In this document: positions 45,056 through 54,614 of the stretch, piece after piece | Layout of the letters: each line of letters begins with the position of its first letter | Numbering within the stretch: position 1 is the stretch's first letter | Program-made: the position numbers and the translations under genes | Assembly (NCBI GenBank): GCA_022449455.1 | Contig: JAKUPL010000010.1 | Span: 104,934-168,933, forward strand | DNA from: Alcanivorax sp. | GTDB lineage: Bacteria > Pseudomonadota > Gammaproteobacteria > Pseudomonadales > Alcanivoracaceae | Direction: 5' to 3' | Length of the DNA: 64,000 nt | Notes under the pieces: generated by a model | The model's input: the letters and a program-made list of their open reading frames with translations, nothing else | Databases searched by the model: none | What the model was told of the DNA's origin: nothing

Positions 45056-46576
45056 TTATTTAGAGCCTCCTTTTGTTGCTGCAGCCATTGCAAGACGCGA
45101 TCCACTGCCGCCTGCAGATTTTGCATCACCTGTCGCTACAGTTAACCCTCCCAGTACATTGCCAACTCGAACGCCTGCCCAGGAGAGCGCGATGACCCAA
45201 AATCCAGGCAGGACGATGAACATCATCGCCATCACAAAATTCAACAGCATGTCGCCGAAGGCATTGTTCAGGCCCATCAACGGGTTGAAGTTGCTGTGAG
45301 GCGAATCCCAGCCGTAGAGCGCGTTGAGGATCGTGCTATCGACCCAGCGTGCCAGTTGAAACCAGAAATCCACGAAGAACAGCGCGAACTGCACGGCAGT
45401 CACCGTGACCACAGTCCGAAGGTCGTATGTACCGAAGATCAGCACCAGCGGAATGACGATGACCATGGCCATCTTCAGGAACGACAGGATCATCGGCAGC
45501 GCCTGGCGCACCACGTCCATGGCGGGGAAGAAGCCGAGTGATCCCACAGTCAGGCCCAGGTCCGAGGCGATGCGGGTGGTTGCATTGGGCAGTGTTATTC
45601 CGATTTGACCGCCGTAGTCGGTGTAGACCTGGCCCTGGTTCATGGCCTGGTGTTGTGGTGAGGCGATGGCCCGAATGATGGCGTCGTCCACCTGGGACTG
45701 GTCCATAAACCCTGCCCATTGCGCGAACCGGGACAGCAGGCCGGGGTCGACCTGTGCCAGCAAGCGGGTTCGCAATCCCTCGGAGCCGTCCAGCCACCAG
45801 TTCCGGCAGTCCGGATAGCCCCCGCCACTGGCCACTTCGGCCAGGCCGGCGTCACGGCTGTCACTATAGGGCCAGGCGTCGCGTGGGGCCTGGGAACGGT
45901 AGGTGTCGTAGAAGCCGGCCGTGTCCAGGAAGAAGCGTGAGCCAATCCAGGTGACGTCGTGCATTTCCTCGTCACTCAGTGCTGGCCGGTTCATGAACAG
46001 CTTGGCGCGCGCCGGGCCGTAGCAGTCGCCGGTGAAATCGGCGACCTCCTGAGCCAGCAGTGGGTCCGCAATGCGCGTGCTGTCAATCTCCATGCGCATC
46101 TGCCGCAGGTCGGTACCACAGGGAATGGACGCCACTGCCGCTCCGGTAACAGCCTTGGACAGGGCATGCATGAAGAACCACCAAACCGGGACGTGGGCGC
46201 TCTGATCGTTGATGGTGGTGAATGAGGTCGACCAGGGCGTCTCCGACGGCTCCGGCACGTTGACCTGGCACTGCTGGGAGCGAGTGCGATCGAACTGGAT
46301 GGTGCTGAGATCGACCGGGATGAAGGGGATGCCGGCGAACAGGATGACCACGATGGCCACCCACACGCGGTTTTCGATGCGCATGGACGAGAGCACTCCC
46401 TTGTTGCCCTCGTCAGCGCCTTCCGACCGCGCCTTGAGCCATTCCTGCACGACGATGGCCAGAAACGGCAACGCGAAGATGCCGCTGGCGACCAGTACCT
46501 CCCAGATGCCGTTGTTGATGATCCAGGCCACCAGTGTCAGGTAGTACTCCAGGTAGTCCGAGGTGTAGAGCGTCAT
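45056..46576 (-). CDS. traG: TraG-type conjugation membrane protein
   Basis: A 506-residue inner-membrane protein like the N-terminal domain of TraG, used in mating-pair formation and stabilisation. Hydrophobic helices lie near residues 25-45, 70-90 and several around 340-450, ending with an alanine/glycine-rich tail. It is the last gene of the transfer operon, and the adjacent DUF3742 gene expected from related ICEs is displaced 21 kb away by the defence operon. Confidence 0.8.
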   Translation of the reverse strand: MTLYTSDYLEYYLTLVAWIINNGIWEVLVASGIFALPFLAIVVQEWLKARSEGADEGNKGVLSSMRIENRVWVAIVVILFAGIPFIPVDLSTIQFDRTRSQQCQVNVPEPSETPWSTSFTTINDQSAHVPVWWFFMHALSKAVTGAAVASIPCGTDLRQMRMEIDSTRIADPLLAQEVADFTGDCYGPARAKLFMNRPALSDEEMHDVTWIGSRFFLDTAGFYDTYRSQAPRDAWPYSDSRDAGLAEVASGGGYPDCRNWWLDGSEGLRTRLLAQVDPGLLSRFAQWAGFMDQSQVDDAIIRAIASPQHQAMNQGQVYTDYGGQIGITLPNATTRIASDLGLTVGSLGFFPAMDVVRQALPMILSFLKMAMVIVIPLVLIFGTYDLRTVVTVTAVQFALFFVDFWFQLARWVDSTILNALYGWDSPHSNFNPLMGLNNAFGDMLLNFVMAMMFIVLPGFWVIALSWAGVRVGNVLGGLTVATGDAKSAGGSGSRLAMAAATKGGSK

Positions 46577-46597
46577 GTGGGGCTCCAGCGATCGGGC

Positions 46598-46927
46598 TCA
46601 GGTCAGCAATACGCTGACTTCGAGCAGGGTGATGGCTGCAATGGCACCGATCTCCGCCCGAAACAGGCGTTGGCGTGCTTCCGCGTCCCGATACAGCCGA
46701 CGGCGCATCCGCAGCCAGCCGTAGATGGTTGCGCCGTACAGGCACAGCCGCCAGGCAAGGAAATAGCCCGCATAGTCGTCGAGCCACTGACTCCAGGCAG
46801 TGATGTCGCCGACGACACCGATACCGACCAGGTTGATACCTGCCGCCACCAGTACCACGAGGGTCGTCCAGAGCAGCGCTTTCCCCAGCGGACGACTGAA
46901 CAGCCACTTGGGCCTGGCAAGTTTCAT
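46598..46927 (-). CDS. Small ICE membrane protein
   Basis: A 109-residue protein with three predicted hydrophobic helices (about 16-40, 50-68, 90-108). It starts within the last codons of the PFL_4711-like gene (4-base overlap). Position fits a small hypothetical protein regularly found between PFL_4711 and traG genes. Function unknown. Confidence 0.65.
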   Translation of the reverse strand: MKLARPKWLFSRPLGKALLWTTLVVLVAAGINLVGIGVVGDITAWSQWLDDYAGYFLAWRLCLYGATIYGWLRMRRRLYRDAEARQRLFRAEIGAIAAITLLEVSVLLT

Positions 46928-48324
46928 GGCGGGTTGCTCGGGTTCGGTGCCTGCTGAATGGTATCGAGTCGGTTGCGCTCGGTGTCTCCCTGGTAGATGC
47001 CACGCGACGATTCACCACGGCTGTTGTGCCGCTGGATGATCGCCATCGGGGAGTTGGCGGCCAGCTCGCGGCGCAACTCCAACTCGGTCTTGAGGTTGTT
47101 GATCTCCTGCGCCAGCAATTCACTCTCGCGGGACACCGCGTCTTGGGCGAGTTGATTGGCCGCCACGTTGGGCTCCTTGCGCCCGGTGAGCAGTGTCCGC
47201 TGTAACAGCAACGCCTTCTCCAGCACGCTGGATAGAGCAACCTCGGACGCCAGGCGCCGGGCCAGAATGTCCTGGTCCGGCTCATCGCGCAGCGCCTCGA
47301 TCACGCCACGAGTGATGGGTAATGAAGCGCTGCCGGCCTCCGCGAGATTCTCGAAGGTGGTGGGCGTGGCTCCGGTCACCAGATCCCGCAGGGCTTCGAA
47401 CCGAGTCTCGAACTCCTCCTGGATCAGCGGTGCCAGCCCCACGCCGGGCATGGTCCGGGTTTTCACGCAGCTATCACAGGTGCGTTGTTCCTGTTCTCCC
47501 AGCACCCGCGTCGCCCAGGCCTCGGCGGCATCCGGTGACGACCAGGTCTGGCAACTCAGGCGGTGACCGCAGGTGATACTGTCAATCGGCGAACCGTCGG
47601 TGGCACTGCGACCGTTCAGCAGGTTGTAACCGGCGCGGGTCACGTCACCGACCACACGGATAGGAGCCTGACCCGAACCGCCGGCATTGTGGCCCCCGAC
47701 CCAGGGCACGCCGTCATTGCCACGGCTGGTTTCCGCCTGTTCGATGGCCGACACCGCATCGGTGCTGGCCACCGCCTGCTTGAGCACCATGCCTTCGGCC
47801 AGTTGATCCCAGCCCAGTTGGCCGCCCGCCATGTCCGCCATGCGGTTGGCAATGGCACGGCAGGTCATTTTCGATCGGTCGAAGTCCAGCCGGGCCTGCA
47901 GGATGCCGTTGGTGAGCAGGTTGTACAGGCCCGGATCGGCACGCTGAATAATCAGGGCTGGCAGTGAAGCAACCGCCGCGGTGGCGTTCTGGATCACGTT
48001 GCTCATGATCGTCTGGAAGCCGTTGGTGATCCCGTTGAGCTGGTTCTGCAAGGTGGTGGTGATGCTCATGTCGCCGCAAATCAGATTGCTGTTCCAGCCG
48101 ATGCCGACGCCCAGGGTTTGCATCTGACCGACCGGTCCCATGGAGACGGCCCGGCCGCCGCCGATGCTGTAGAGCACGTCGTCGCCGATGACACTGCCGC
48201 GATGGTGCACGCCATAGTCGTCGATAGTGGTTTGGGCTGTTGTGGGAGGGCTGGACAGCATCGCCGAGAAACTGATTACCGCCAGCCCTATGCATATGAG
48301 TCGTAAACGAGAGTGCTTTGTCAT
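46924..48324 (-). CDS. ICE mating-pair protein, PFL_4711 (TraH-like) family
   Basis: A 466-residue exported protein with an N-terminal signal (about 1-30, cleaved near T-A-Q). Features include G-S-V-I-G-D-D-V-L-Y-S-I-G-G-G near residue 50, cysteines such as C-D-S-C, and a helical C-terminal half. Placement between TraU-like and TraG genes matches the TraH-like TIGR03755 family. The ATG at 48324 has GAGG upstream; the frame is open to 48519. Confidence 0.75.
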   Translation of the reverse strand: MTKHSRLRLICIGLAVISFSAMLSSPPTTAQTTIDDYGVHHRGSVIGDDVLYSIGGGRAVSMGPVGQMQTLGVGIGWNSNLICGDMSITTTLQNQLNGITNGFQTIMSNVIQNATAAVASLPALIIQRADPGLYNLLTNGILQARLDFDRSKMTCRAIANRMADMAGGQLGWDQLAEGMVLKQAVASTDAVSAIEQAETSRGNDGVPWVGGHNAGGSGQAPIRVVGDVTRAGYNLLNGRSATDGSPIDSITCGHRLSCQTWSSPDAAEAWATRVLGEQEQRTCDSCVKTRTMPGVGLAPLIQEEFETRFEALRDLVTGATPTTFENLAEAGSASLPITRGVIEALRDEPDQDILARRLASEVALSSVLEKALLLQRTLLTGRKEPNVAANQLAQDAVSRESELLAQEINNLKTELELRRELAANSPMAIIQRHNSRGESSRGIYQGDTERNRLDTIQQAPNPSNPP

Positions 48325-48334
48325 GGAACCAGCC

Positions 48335-49273
48335 TCAATTGAAATCCACACTGCCGAGGAAGATCTGGCCCTTTCGCTCACAACAGCTATAAGGTCGCCA
48401 TAGCGCCCAGGCATAGTCTCCCCGTTGTGACTGTACTCGGGATTCGCTGTGGGGAAATACAGCGCAGGTATTCTTGAGTGTTGGCGTGAGTTCTTGCCAC
48501 TTGCCGGTGGCCGCATCACTTTCCATCAGGGCGCCTGCCGGCCAGTAGCCATCGCGGCCATTGGCCAGCAGCGGCTGGTACACATGCACCTGACCACGGC
48601 GGGTGACGATGTCGCCCGCGCGCTGGGCAACGACGGCGGCCGCCTTGTAGTCATCGACATGGTGCAGGAAGCCGCCACGCGGATAGACATTGCCCCACAG
48701 GTTCAGGCCCGCCCGCGTGCCGATCTCGCGCCTGCCCGGTATCAGCGCCTCGGGATACAGGGATTCCGGGACGTTGTAACGCCAAGCCACAGTATCGAGG
48801 GTGCTCAGCAGATAAGGCATGAAGGCTGTGCCCGCACCGGCGCAGGAATAGCCCCATTGGCTGATGAACTGACTGAACAGAGTCGCTCCAGGATGGCCGA
48901 TGACGTCGGCGTTCTTGAACTTGGCCAGGTTGTTCTCGTGCTCCTCGTTGGTGGTGCCGTCACCGCCGCCTTCGGCGCTGGCGTTGGGCGGGCTCAGTGC
49001 GCGCACCTCTACCCAGGGATTTTCCCCGGTGTTCGAATAACTGGAGACCACCGCATCAGGCACGTAATGCGCCACTTTGACCGAGGTTTCCACGGAGCAA
49101 CCGGTCAAAGTGCAGAGCAGCCAGTAGCAGATGCCCCGCACCCGGTAAGCGATACAGTCGGGCGACAGTACTGAACCGGTGATGGTTGCGGTATCGAGGG
49201 CGAAGGTTGGAATGGCAATGCTCAACAGGCAAGCCGCGAGACTGGCGCGCCACTTTCGATGAGATGCTTTCAT
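48335..49273 (-). CDS. TraU-like ICE protein, PFL_4710 family
   Basis: A 312-residue exported protein with an N-terminal signal (cleavage near T-F-A-L). Early cysteines occur in S-P-D-C-I-A-Y-R-V-R-G-I-C-Y-W-L-L-C-T-L-T-G-C, as in TraU, whose folding needs disulphide exchange. TraU proteins act in DNA transfer and mating aggregate formation. It overlaps the PFL_4709-like gene by 4 bases. Confidence 0.78.
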   Translation of the reverse strand: MKASHRKWRASLAACLLSIAIPTFALDTATITGSVLSPDCIAYRVRGICYWLLCTLTGCSVETSVKVAHYVPDAVVSSYSNTGENPWVEVRALSPPNASAEGGGDGTTNEEHENNLAKFKNADVIGHPGATLFSQFISQWGYSCAGAGTAFMPYLLSTLDTVAWRYNVPESLYPEALIPGRREIGTRAGLNLWGNVYPRGGFLHHVDDYKAAAVVAQRAGDIVTRRGQVHVYQPLLANGRDGYWPAGALMESDAATGKWQELTPTLKNTCAVFPHSESRVQSQRGDYAWALWRPYSCCERKGQIFLGSVDFN

Positions 49274-49707
49274 GGCTGGTCCCTCCTGTAAGCCTCAATA
49301 ATGGCCAGGGCACGCGAGACATCGGCATCGCCATAAACCACATAGCGTTCATCAACCACGATGGCCGGAATCTTGGTAATGCCCAGGTTCCATGCATCGA
49401 CGACGCCCTGGTAAGCGGTAGCAAGACGGGCTTGAAAGTCGTTACCACCATCATCCATTCGCTGACGGACGATGGCCGCCGCTTGCTGCGGATCGGCGGG
49501 AAGTCCGGACGCCAGTTCCGCCTCGATCTCTGCGGCGGCATCCAGGTGGATGACGCGCACGTCATCCGGTGCCTCGACGGGGTGCCATTGGTCGGTGAAG
49601 ACCAGGACGTCCGCAGCCTGGACGTGAGCTGAAACCATCAGCACACAGACCGCTGCGGCAAGATAGTAGCGGTGGCGAATCGCAGAATGGGTGGTGAACG
49701 AAGGCAT
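49270..49707 (-). CDS. ICE thioredoxin-fold-like protein, PFL_4709 (DUF1525) family
   Basis: A 145-residue exported protein with a signal peptide ending V-Q-A. It has V-L-V-F-T-D-Q-W-H-P-V near the start of the mature part and T-K-I-P-A-I-V-V-D-E-R-Y-V-V-Y-G-D-A-D-V near the end, which resembles TrbC/TIGR03757 proteins. There is no C-x-x-C, so it is not an active oxidoreductase. The ATG at 49707 has GGAG upstream. Confidence 0.75.
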   Translation of the reverse strand: MPSFTTHSAIRHRYYLAAAVCVLMVSAHVQAADVLVFTDQWHPVEAPDDVRVIHLDAAAEIEAELASGLPADPQQAAAIVRQRMDDGGNDFQARLATAYQGVVDAWNLGITKIPAIVVDERYVVYGDADVSRALAIIEAYRRDQP

Positions 49708-49817
49708 GTCAGGGCTCCCCAGGATCAATGACTCGTGATCGTCGATCTCTTGGGGCGCGTACGCCATGAAGAATGCGCACAGAGAAGCTACCACTTTGTC
49801 GCGGCAGCGAAGAAGGA

Positions 49818-49833
49818 GGCGTCCGAAGACGCC
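49818..49833 (-). terminator. Hairpin after radC
   Basis: GGCGTC-CGAA-GACGCC forms a 6-bp stem with a tetraloop 8 bases after the radC stop. On the minus strand it is followed by TCCTTCTTCG, a modest T-rich tail. Confidence 0.55.
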
Positions 49834-49840
49834 CCTGTGA

Positions 49841-50341
49841 TTACAGCAAGCCCACCTCGGCGAAGGAGAAAGGCACCCCTTCACCAATGATGAAATGATC
49901 CAGCACTCGAACGTCGACCAGCTCAAGGGCCGATTTCAAGCGGGTCGTGATGGCCTTGTCGGCCTGACTCGGCTCGGTCGAACCCGAGGGATGGCAATGG
50001 GCCAGGATCACCGCGGCACAGTTGTGCTCGATGGCACGTTTGACCACGGCTCGCGGATAGACGGCAGCGCCGTCGATAGTGCCTCGGAACATTTGCTCAT
50101 AGGCAATGACACAATGCTGCGCGTCGAGGAACACGACGGCAAAGACCTCCAGTGCTTCGCTGGCCAGTTTCAGCCGCAGATACTCACGTACGGCGGTAGG
50201 ACTGGTCAGCGACGCACCGCGCCTGAAGAGGCGTTCTTCCAGCACACCGATGGCCTGACGGATCAGTGGGTCTTCCTGGATGCTCGCGTAGTCGACGAGC
50301 GCGCAGGTGGTGCCGTCGGAGACGGTTTCGGACAGATTCAT
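49841..50341 (-). CDS. radC: RadC/JAB-domain protein of ICEs
   Basis: A 166-residue MPN/JAB metalloprotease-like protein. The zinc motif [15 protein letters not shown] lies near residues 116-130, with the upstream E in the V-F-L-D x x H region. It is the short ICE form without the N-terminal helix-hairpin-helix domain. The ATG at 50341 follows a perfect AGGAGG. RadC genes are common in ICE transfer regions; the role is unresolved. A three-hairpin leader precedes it. Confidence 0.88.
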   Translation of the reverse strand: MNLSETVSDGTTCALVDYASIQEDPLIRQAIGVLEERLFRRGASLTSPTAVREYLRLKLASEALEVFAVVFLDAQHCVIAYEQMFRGTIDGAAVYPRAVVKRAIEHNCAAVILAHCHPSGSTEPSQADKAITTRLKSALELVDVRVLDHFIIGEGVPFSFAEVGLL

Positions 50342-50371
50342 GGGAACCTCCTGAGTAGGAACGGAGGCTCC

Positions 50372-50454
50372 TGTCCCGTGGGGCAAGGCCCCCTGGGACA
50401 ATGAAGGCCCGCACGCGGGCCGGATTGATGGGCATCCTCCATCACGGGTGATGG
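50372..50454 (-). promoter_or_regulatory. Three-hairpin leader of radC
   Basis: Three inverted repeats follow each other: TGTCCC(50372)...GGGACA(50400) enclosing GGGGC-AAG-GCCCC; GGCCCG-CACG-CGGGCC (about 50407-50422); and the palindrome CCATCAC-GG-GTGATGG (50439-50454). The first stands about 20 bases from the radC ribosome site. They could form a structured 5' leader or terminate the upstream transfer operon. Confidence 0.5.
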
Positions 50455-50530
50455 ACGTTCGCGCGAGGGATGCGGAGCGAACGGATCGATCAACGCAGTC
50501 GGAACCGCGCCGTAGCCTTGAAGATCACGG

Positions 50531-51262
50531 CTACCTGGGCATGTCGCCGACGACGTCGGCAGGCATCTCGGTGGTTCCGGTTCGCGCCTGCTCTGAAACC
50601 CCATCCTCAGCAGACGTGAGCAGGTCGATGGCGGACAGCAGGGCATCGCCCTCGATTGGCCCCGCCGGTAACAGCAGATCGGTACCGGTGTGGTTGTCGA
50701 CCAGGCGTAGGGTCGGCGTCGCGACCACGCCGGCGTGTGCGGCTTCGTCGGCTTGGGCGCGGATCACGGCATCGGGTCTCGTGCTGTCCAGGCACGCCTG
50801 GACAGCGGGCGTCAAACCGGGCATCTCGACATTGGCGGGTACGCCCTGTCCATCACCGCGGGTGTGCTGGTATACCCAGGCGATGGCATGCCAGAAGGCG
50901 GTACGGCCGCCCACTTCACCGGCGCATTCCACCAGGCCTGCGCCCTGGGTGGCAGCGGGTTCGTGGAACGCCAGCGGCAGGTGATGCCATTGCCAGTTCG
51001 CTTCGGGGTGGCTGTCGATCCACTGCTTCAAGACCGGGAAGTACGCCTGGCAGTACGGGCATTCCAGGTCGGCGTAGGCGATCACGGTGAAGCGCGCATC
51101 GAGGCGGCCGTAAAGCCAGGGTGGTCCCGATGGCTCTGGATCACTTACCCGTGGGCTGGGACTGAATGACCAGACCAGGATGGCAACGAATATCGTCGCT
51201 ACCGCCAGCACTGGCCAGAGGTAGCGCCTTGTTGCATAGGGTGAACGCCACGATTTCTCCAT
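50531..51262 (-). CDS. DsbA-like thiol-disulphide exchange protein of the ICE
   Basis: A 243-residue protein with an N-terminal membrane anchor (about 15-33) and a periplasmic thioredoxin-fold domain. The active site is E-C-P-Y-C near residue 70, and the cis-proline loop is V-V-A-T-P-T-L-R. It likely forms or shuffles disulphides in cysteine-rich transfer proteins such as the TraU-like protein. It lies 11 bases after traC. Confidence 0.85.
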   Translation of the reverse strand: MEKSWRSPYATRRYLWPVLAVATIFVAILVWSFSPSPRVSDPEPSGPPWLYGRLDARFTVIAYADLECPYCQAYFPVLKQWIDSHPEANWQWHHLPLAFHEPAATQGAGLVECAGEVGGRTAFWHAIAWVYQHTRGDGQGVPANVEMPGLTPAVQACLDSTRPDAVIRAQADEAAHAGVVATPTLRLVDNHTGTDLLLPAGPIEGDALLSAIDLLTSAEDGVSEQARTGTTEMPADVVGDMPR

Positions 51263-51273
51263 GCAGTCGCACC

Positions 51274-54165
51274 TCAGCCAAAACTATCTGGCGGCAATGG
51301 TTCGATACCGCGCGCCTGGTCGATCTTCTCCGCCACCTTGAAAGCGGCCTCCAGCTCACTGATGCCATGCTCGCGCATCAACTGGTAGCGCTCGGCTTTT
51401 TCTTCGGGCTCGGTCATCGCCATGGCCAGGTATAGGCTCGGCGGCACGGCACGGAACAGGACTTCCATCGACTTCGACAGGATCACCCCTTCGCTGAACT
51501 TGCCAGACTCCTTGCGCGCCGACAGCATCAACGCCTTCTGGGCCGGATTGAGCTCGCGGAAGCGCGCCACCTTCTCTACCTCATCCGGGGGCATGGACAG
51601 GCAGATCCACCACTCGATCATCGACAGCATGGGCTCGGCGGCTTTGGGCAGGTCGTCCAGGTTCTGGGTCGCCAGCCAGAACCAGGCTCCCAGCTTGCGC
51701 CACATCTTGGTGATCTTGACGACATAGGGGGCGAGCAACGGGTTCTTGGTGATGATGTGGCCTTCGTCGGTGACGTTGATGATGGGCCGCCCCAGGAACT
51801 GGTCACGCTCGGCGATGTTGTTGACCGTGTTGATCAGGGAGATATAGGCGATGGAGAGTTGGGCGTTGTAGCCCTCGCGGGCAAAGGTCGCCAGATCGAC
51901 GATGGTGATGTCGGCCTCGGGCCAGGGCGTGCCGGGGCGGTTGAACATCTCGCCGTCCAGGCCCTGGCAGAACATGTCCATGGCGTCGGCCATCTCCAGC
52001 AAACGGGCGCGGCGCGTCTCGGGCAGGGTCGTGTCGGCGCTGCGCTCGCGCAGGGCGTTGCGTACGTCCTCGGTCAGCACCGTGCGTTCATTCTGGACGC
52101 AGCGGCGGGCCGCATCCAGGATACACTGGCGGATCAGGCTGCGGTCGGCACGGGTCATCCGTGCTTCTTCCTTGTCTTCTCCGCCGGTGATCATCAGCCG
52201 GGCGGTGATCTCCAACTCACCCAGCACATCGCGTTGCTCGTCTTCCTCCGATGCGAGGGGACTCCTTTCCTCGTCGTCATCCAGGGCATCGGCGTCCAGG
52301 GTGCTGACCTCGCCGGGGGTGTCGACCAGGCGCCAGGCATCGCTGAACGGTGCCAGGCTCACGCCGGCACCGGGGGCCAGCTTGACCCGGTGCACACTCA
52401 GCCCGAGACGCTTGGCAAAGTCCCCGAACAGGCCGAAGGAGTTGCCCGCCTCGACGATGAACAGCCGTGGCCGGTAGACGGCGACCACCTGGTTGAGGAT
52501 GTTGTTGAGCGTGGCGGACTTGCCGGAACCGGTCGGACCGAACAGGAACAGGTGCGCGTTCATCTGCCGGTCTTTGCGGTTGAGCGGATCGAAGGTGATG
52601 GTGCCGCCGCCGCGATTGAAGAAGGTGATGCCGGGGTGGCCGGTGCCCTGGTTGCGGCCCCAGAGCGGCGAGAGGTTGGCCGCATGCTGGGCGAACATCA
52701 ACTGGGTGTACCACTGGCGGCGATCCTTGGCCGGGTCGAACACGCAGGGCAGCCAGCGCAGATAGCTGTTGAGGGGGGCGACCTCATCCTCCTCGCGCAC
52801 CGGTTGCAGGCCGGCGTTGAGCATGACGTTGGCGAGTTGCAGGCCGCGCGCGTCCAGCTCCGCCAGGTCACGCCCGCGCAGGTAGAAGGCCAGCGCGCCG
52901 CGATAGAGTTTGTGGGCACTGCCGATCAGCGAACGTGCCTCCTGTATGTCCTGGCGAGCTTGCTCGGAGGCTAGCGTATCGCCGACGGCCTTGCGGCCTA
53001 GGTGGTTCAGGTGGGCTTCGAGCACGTCCTGTGGTGTGGCCACCAGGGTCAGGCACATCACCGTGTCATCGGGCATCTGGTCGAACAGGGCGTTGAAGGC
53101 ATCTCCACCCTTGCGGGTCTCGCCAGTGATATGGCCCGTGGCCGGCGGCGTGCGCAGGCGGTCGAGCACCATGACCCGGTGTGGCATGTCGTCGAAAACC
53201 CAGGTGCCGTTCTCCACATCGGAGCGCGGTTCGCCGAAGAACAGCCGCTGCGAGAAGTCCGTGCCGCTGGCCAGTTCGATCTCACCGGGCTCCGACGCCT
53301 GGGGATAGGCGGTCAACTGGTAGAAGCGCTCCTGGTCCGCTGCCGACGGTCCCAACAGGGTGGGATGGGGGTTGAACCAGCGCAGCAACCAGGCGTGGAT
53401 GTCCGCGGCCTGAAGGCGACGGGCCTTGATGCCGGCATTGGCCAGACCGCCCAGCAGCCGGTCGCAGACCGTCGCCAGGGCGTGTTCCGGGGTTTGTCCA
53501 CGGCGCCGGGAAGCGCCCGGCGCACGGCGATAGATCACCATGCGCACGCGTCGAGACTGGCCGCGCCATGGCAGACGGGTCACGGTGGTGTCCTCGAACA
53601 AACCGCCGGGCTTGGCGATGGCGCGCAAGTGGTGGGCCAGAAAGCGCTGGTAACGCTCACTAAAGGCGCTGCCTTGAGCTCGTGGCAGGATATAGTCGCG
53701 CAGGGTCTTCAGGTAACTGGACCAATCGGTCTCATCCTGGGCGTAGAGCTGAACCACCCAGGGCTGCTCGTCGAGTTCATCGAAGCTGTCCTGCAGGGCG
53801 TTTTCCAGTGCATCGCGGGCCTGCAGCAGCCACTGGGGCTCCCGCCCTTCGGTACCGATGGGCGTCAGCTCGAAGAAGGCCGCAACGGACTCGCCGTCAT
53901 CCAGCAACAGGCTCTGGGAATCCGGCAGGTACTCCACCCAGGGCAGCAGGTCGACAAAGGTGGGTTTGACGTCATAGAGGCGTTGCTCATCCAGTCGCGT
54001 GGCGGGCGGGCACTTGGGATCGCGCAGGCTCCCCGGCGCGGGAATGCCATGGTTTTGCAAGGCCTCCACATGGCGCTCCCAGGCATCGGGTGGCTCCGTT
54101 GAAACCGCCTCAGCGTCAGGTTTACCCTGGCGCCCATGCCATAACCGAGGGAGCGACCAGGCCAT
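51274..54165 (-). CDS. traC: TraC-type T4SS ATPase (PFL_4706 family)
   Basis: A 963-residue VirB4/TraC ATPase that powers pilus assembly and substrate transfer. Walker A is F-G-P-T-G-S-G-K-S near residue 540. Walker B is in I-I-N-V-T-D-E-G-H-I near 795, followed by the A-T-Q-N motif. It overlaps the upstream lipoprotein gene by 1 base. Confidence 0.92.
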   Translation of the reverse strand: MAWSLPRLWHGRQGKPDAEAVSTEPPDAWERHVEALQNHGIPAPGSLRDPKCPPATRLDEQRLYDVKPTFVDLLPWVEYLPDSQSLLLDDGESVAAFFELTPIGTEGREPQWLLQARDALENALQDSFDELDEQPWVVQLYAQDETDWSSYLKTLRDYILPRAQGSAFSERYQRFLAHHLRAIAKPGGLFEDTTVTRLPWRGQSRRVRMVIYRRAPGASRRRGQTPEHALATVCDRLLGGLANAGIKARRLQAADIHAWLLRWFNPHPTLLGPSAADQERFYQLTAYPQASEPGEIELASGTDFSQRLFFGEPRSDVENGTWVFDDMPHRVMVLDRLRTPPATGHITGETRKGGDAFNALFDQMPDDTVMCLTLVATPQDVLEAHLNHLGRKAVGDTLASEQARQDIQEARSLIGSAHKLYRGALAFYLRGRDLAELDARGLQLANVMLNAGLQPVREEDEVAPLNSYLRWLPCVFDPAKDRRQWYTQLMFAQHAANLSPLWGRNQGTGHPGITFFNRGGGTITFDPLNRKDRQMNAHLFLFGPTGSGKSATLNNILNQVVAVYRPRLFIVEAGNSFGLFGDFAKRLGLSVHRVKLAPGAGVSLAPFSDAWRLVDTPGEVSTLDADALDDDEERSPLASEEDEQRDVLGELEITARLMITGGEDKEEARMTRADRSLIRQCILDAARRCVQNERTVLTEDVRNALRERSADTTLPETRRARLLEMADAMDMFCQGLDGEMFNRPGTPWPEADITIVDLATFAREGYNAQLSIAYISLINTVNNIAERDQFLGRPIINVTDEGHIITKNPLLAPYVVKITKMWRKLGAWFWLATQNLDDLPKAAEPMLSMIEWWICLSMPPDEVEKVARFRELNPAQKALMLSARKESGKFSEGVILSKSMEVLFRAVPPSLYLAMAMTEPEEKAERYQLMREHGISELEAAFKVAEKIDQARGIEPLPPDSFG

Positions 54166-54614
54166 CAGTAATCCTCCACCCGTTCACCGGGCAGGGCGTA
54201 CTGCACACGCTGGTACAAGGGAAACACGGTGCTGTAGCCGGGCACCGGCACGGGGTCGGTGCCGGTCAGATGCGGGAACACGTACATGACCAGGTCTGGA
54301 TTGGGCAGGCGCTTGAACTGGCTGTAGACCTCGTTCCGCGCCGTGCGGGTATAACGGGTTTGATCGACGGGCGCAGCTTGTACGTCTGCCGTGGTGAGTG
54401 GCCGGCGCAGGGACTGGCGTGCATCCAGCAGTTCACGGGTGCCGCGGCCACCGCTGGCCGCGGCACCCGCTTCACGACTCCAGATGTCGAGCATGGTTTG
54501 GCCTTCGTGGGTGAGCAGTTCTTCCTTACTCGTTGCACAACCGGCCAGGAACAGTACGGCGAGCATGAGAGTAGTGCCCTTGAAACTCATTGGGCTAATC
54601 GAGATCCGAACCAT
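54165..54614 (-). CDS. ICE conjugative-region lipoprotein (TIGR03751-like)
   Basis: About 149 residues with a lipoprotein signal, lipobox L-A-G-C, followed by T-H-E-G-Q-T-M-L-D-I-W. It matches in size and place the small lipoprotein before traC in related ICEs, comparable to TraV-type outer-membrane pore parts. The ATG at 54614 has GGAGG close upstream; an in-frame ATG at 54590 is also possible. Confidence 0.75.
   Translation of the reverse strand: MVRISISPMSFKGTTLMLAVLFLAGCATSKEELLTHEGQTMLDIWSREAGAAASGGRGTRELLDARQSLRRPLTTADVQAAPVDQTRYTRTARNEVYSQFKRLPNPDLVMYVFPHLTGTDPVPVPGYSTVFPLYQRVQYALPGERVEDY

Noticed and set aside
50531..51262. DsbC-type isomerase
   Set aside because: The C-P-Y-C site and a single thioredoxin-fold domain with membrane anchor fit the DsbA-like ICE protein better; no dimerisation domain is visible.
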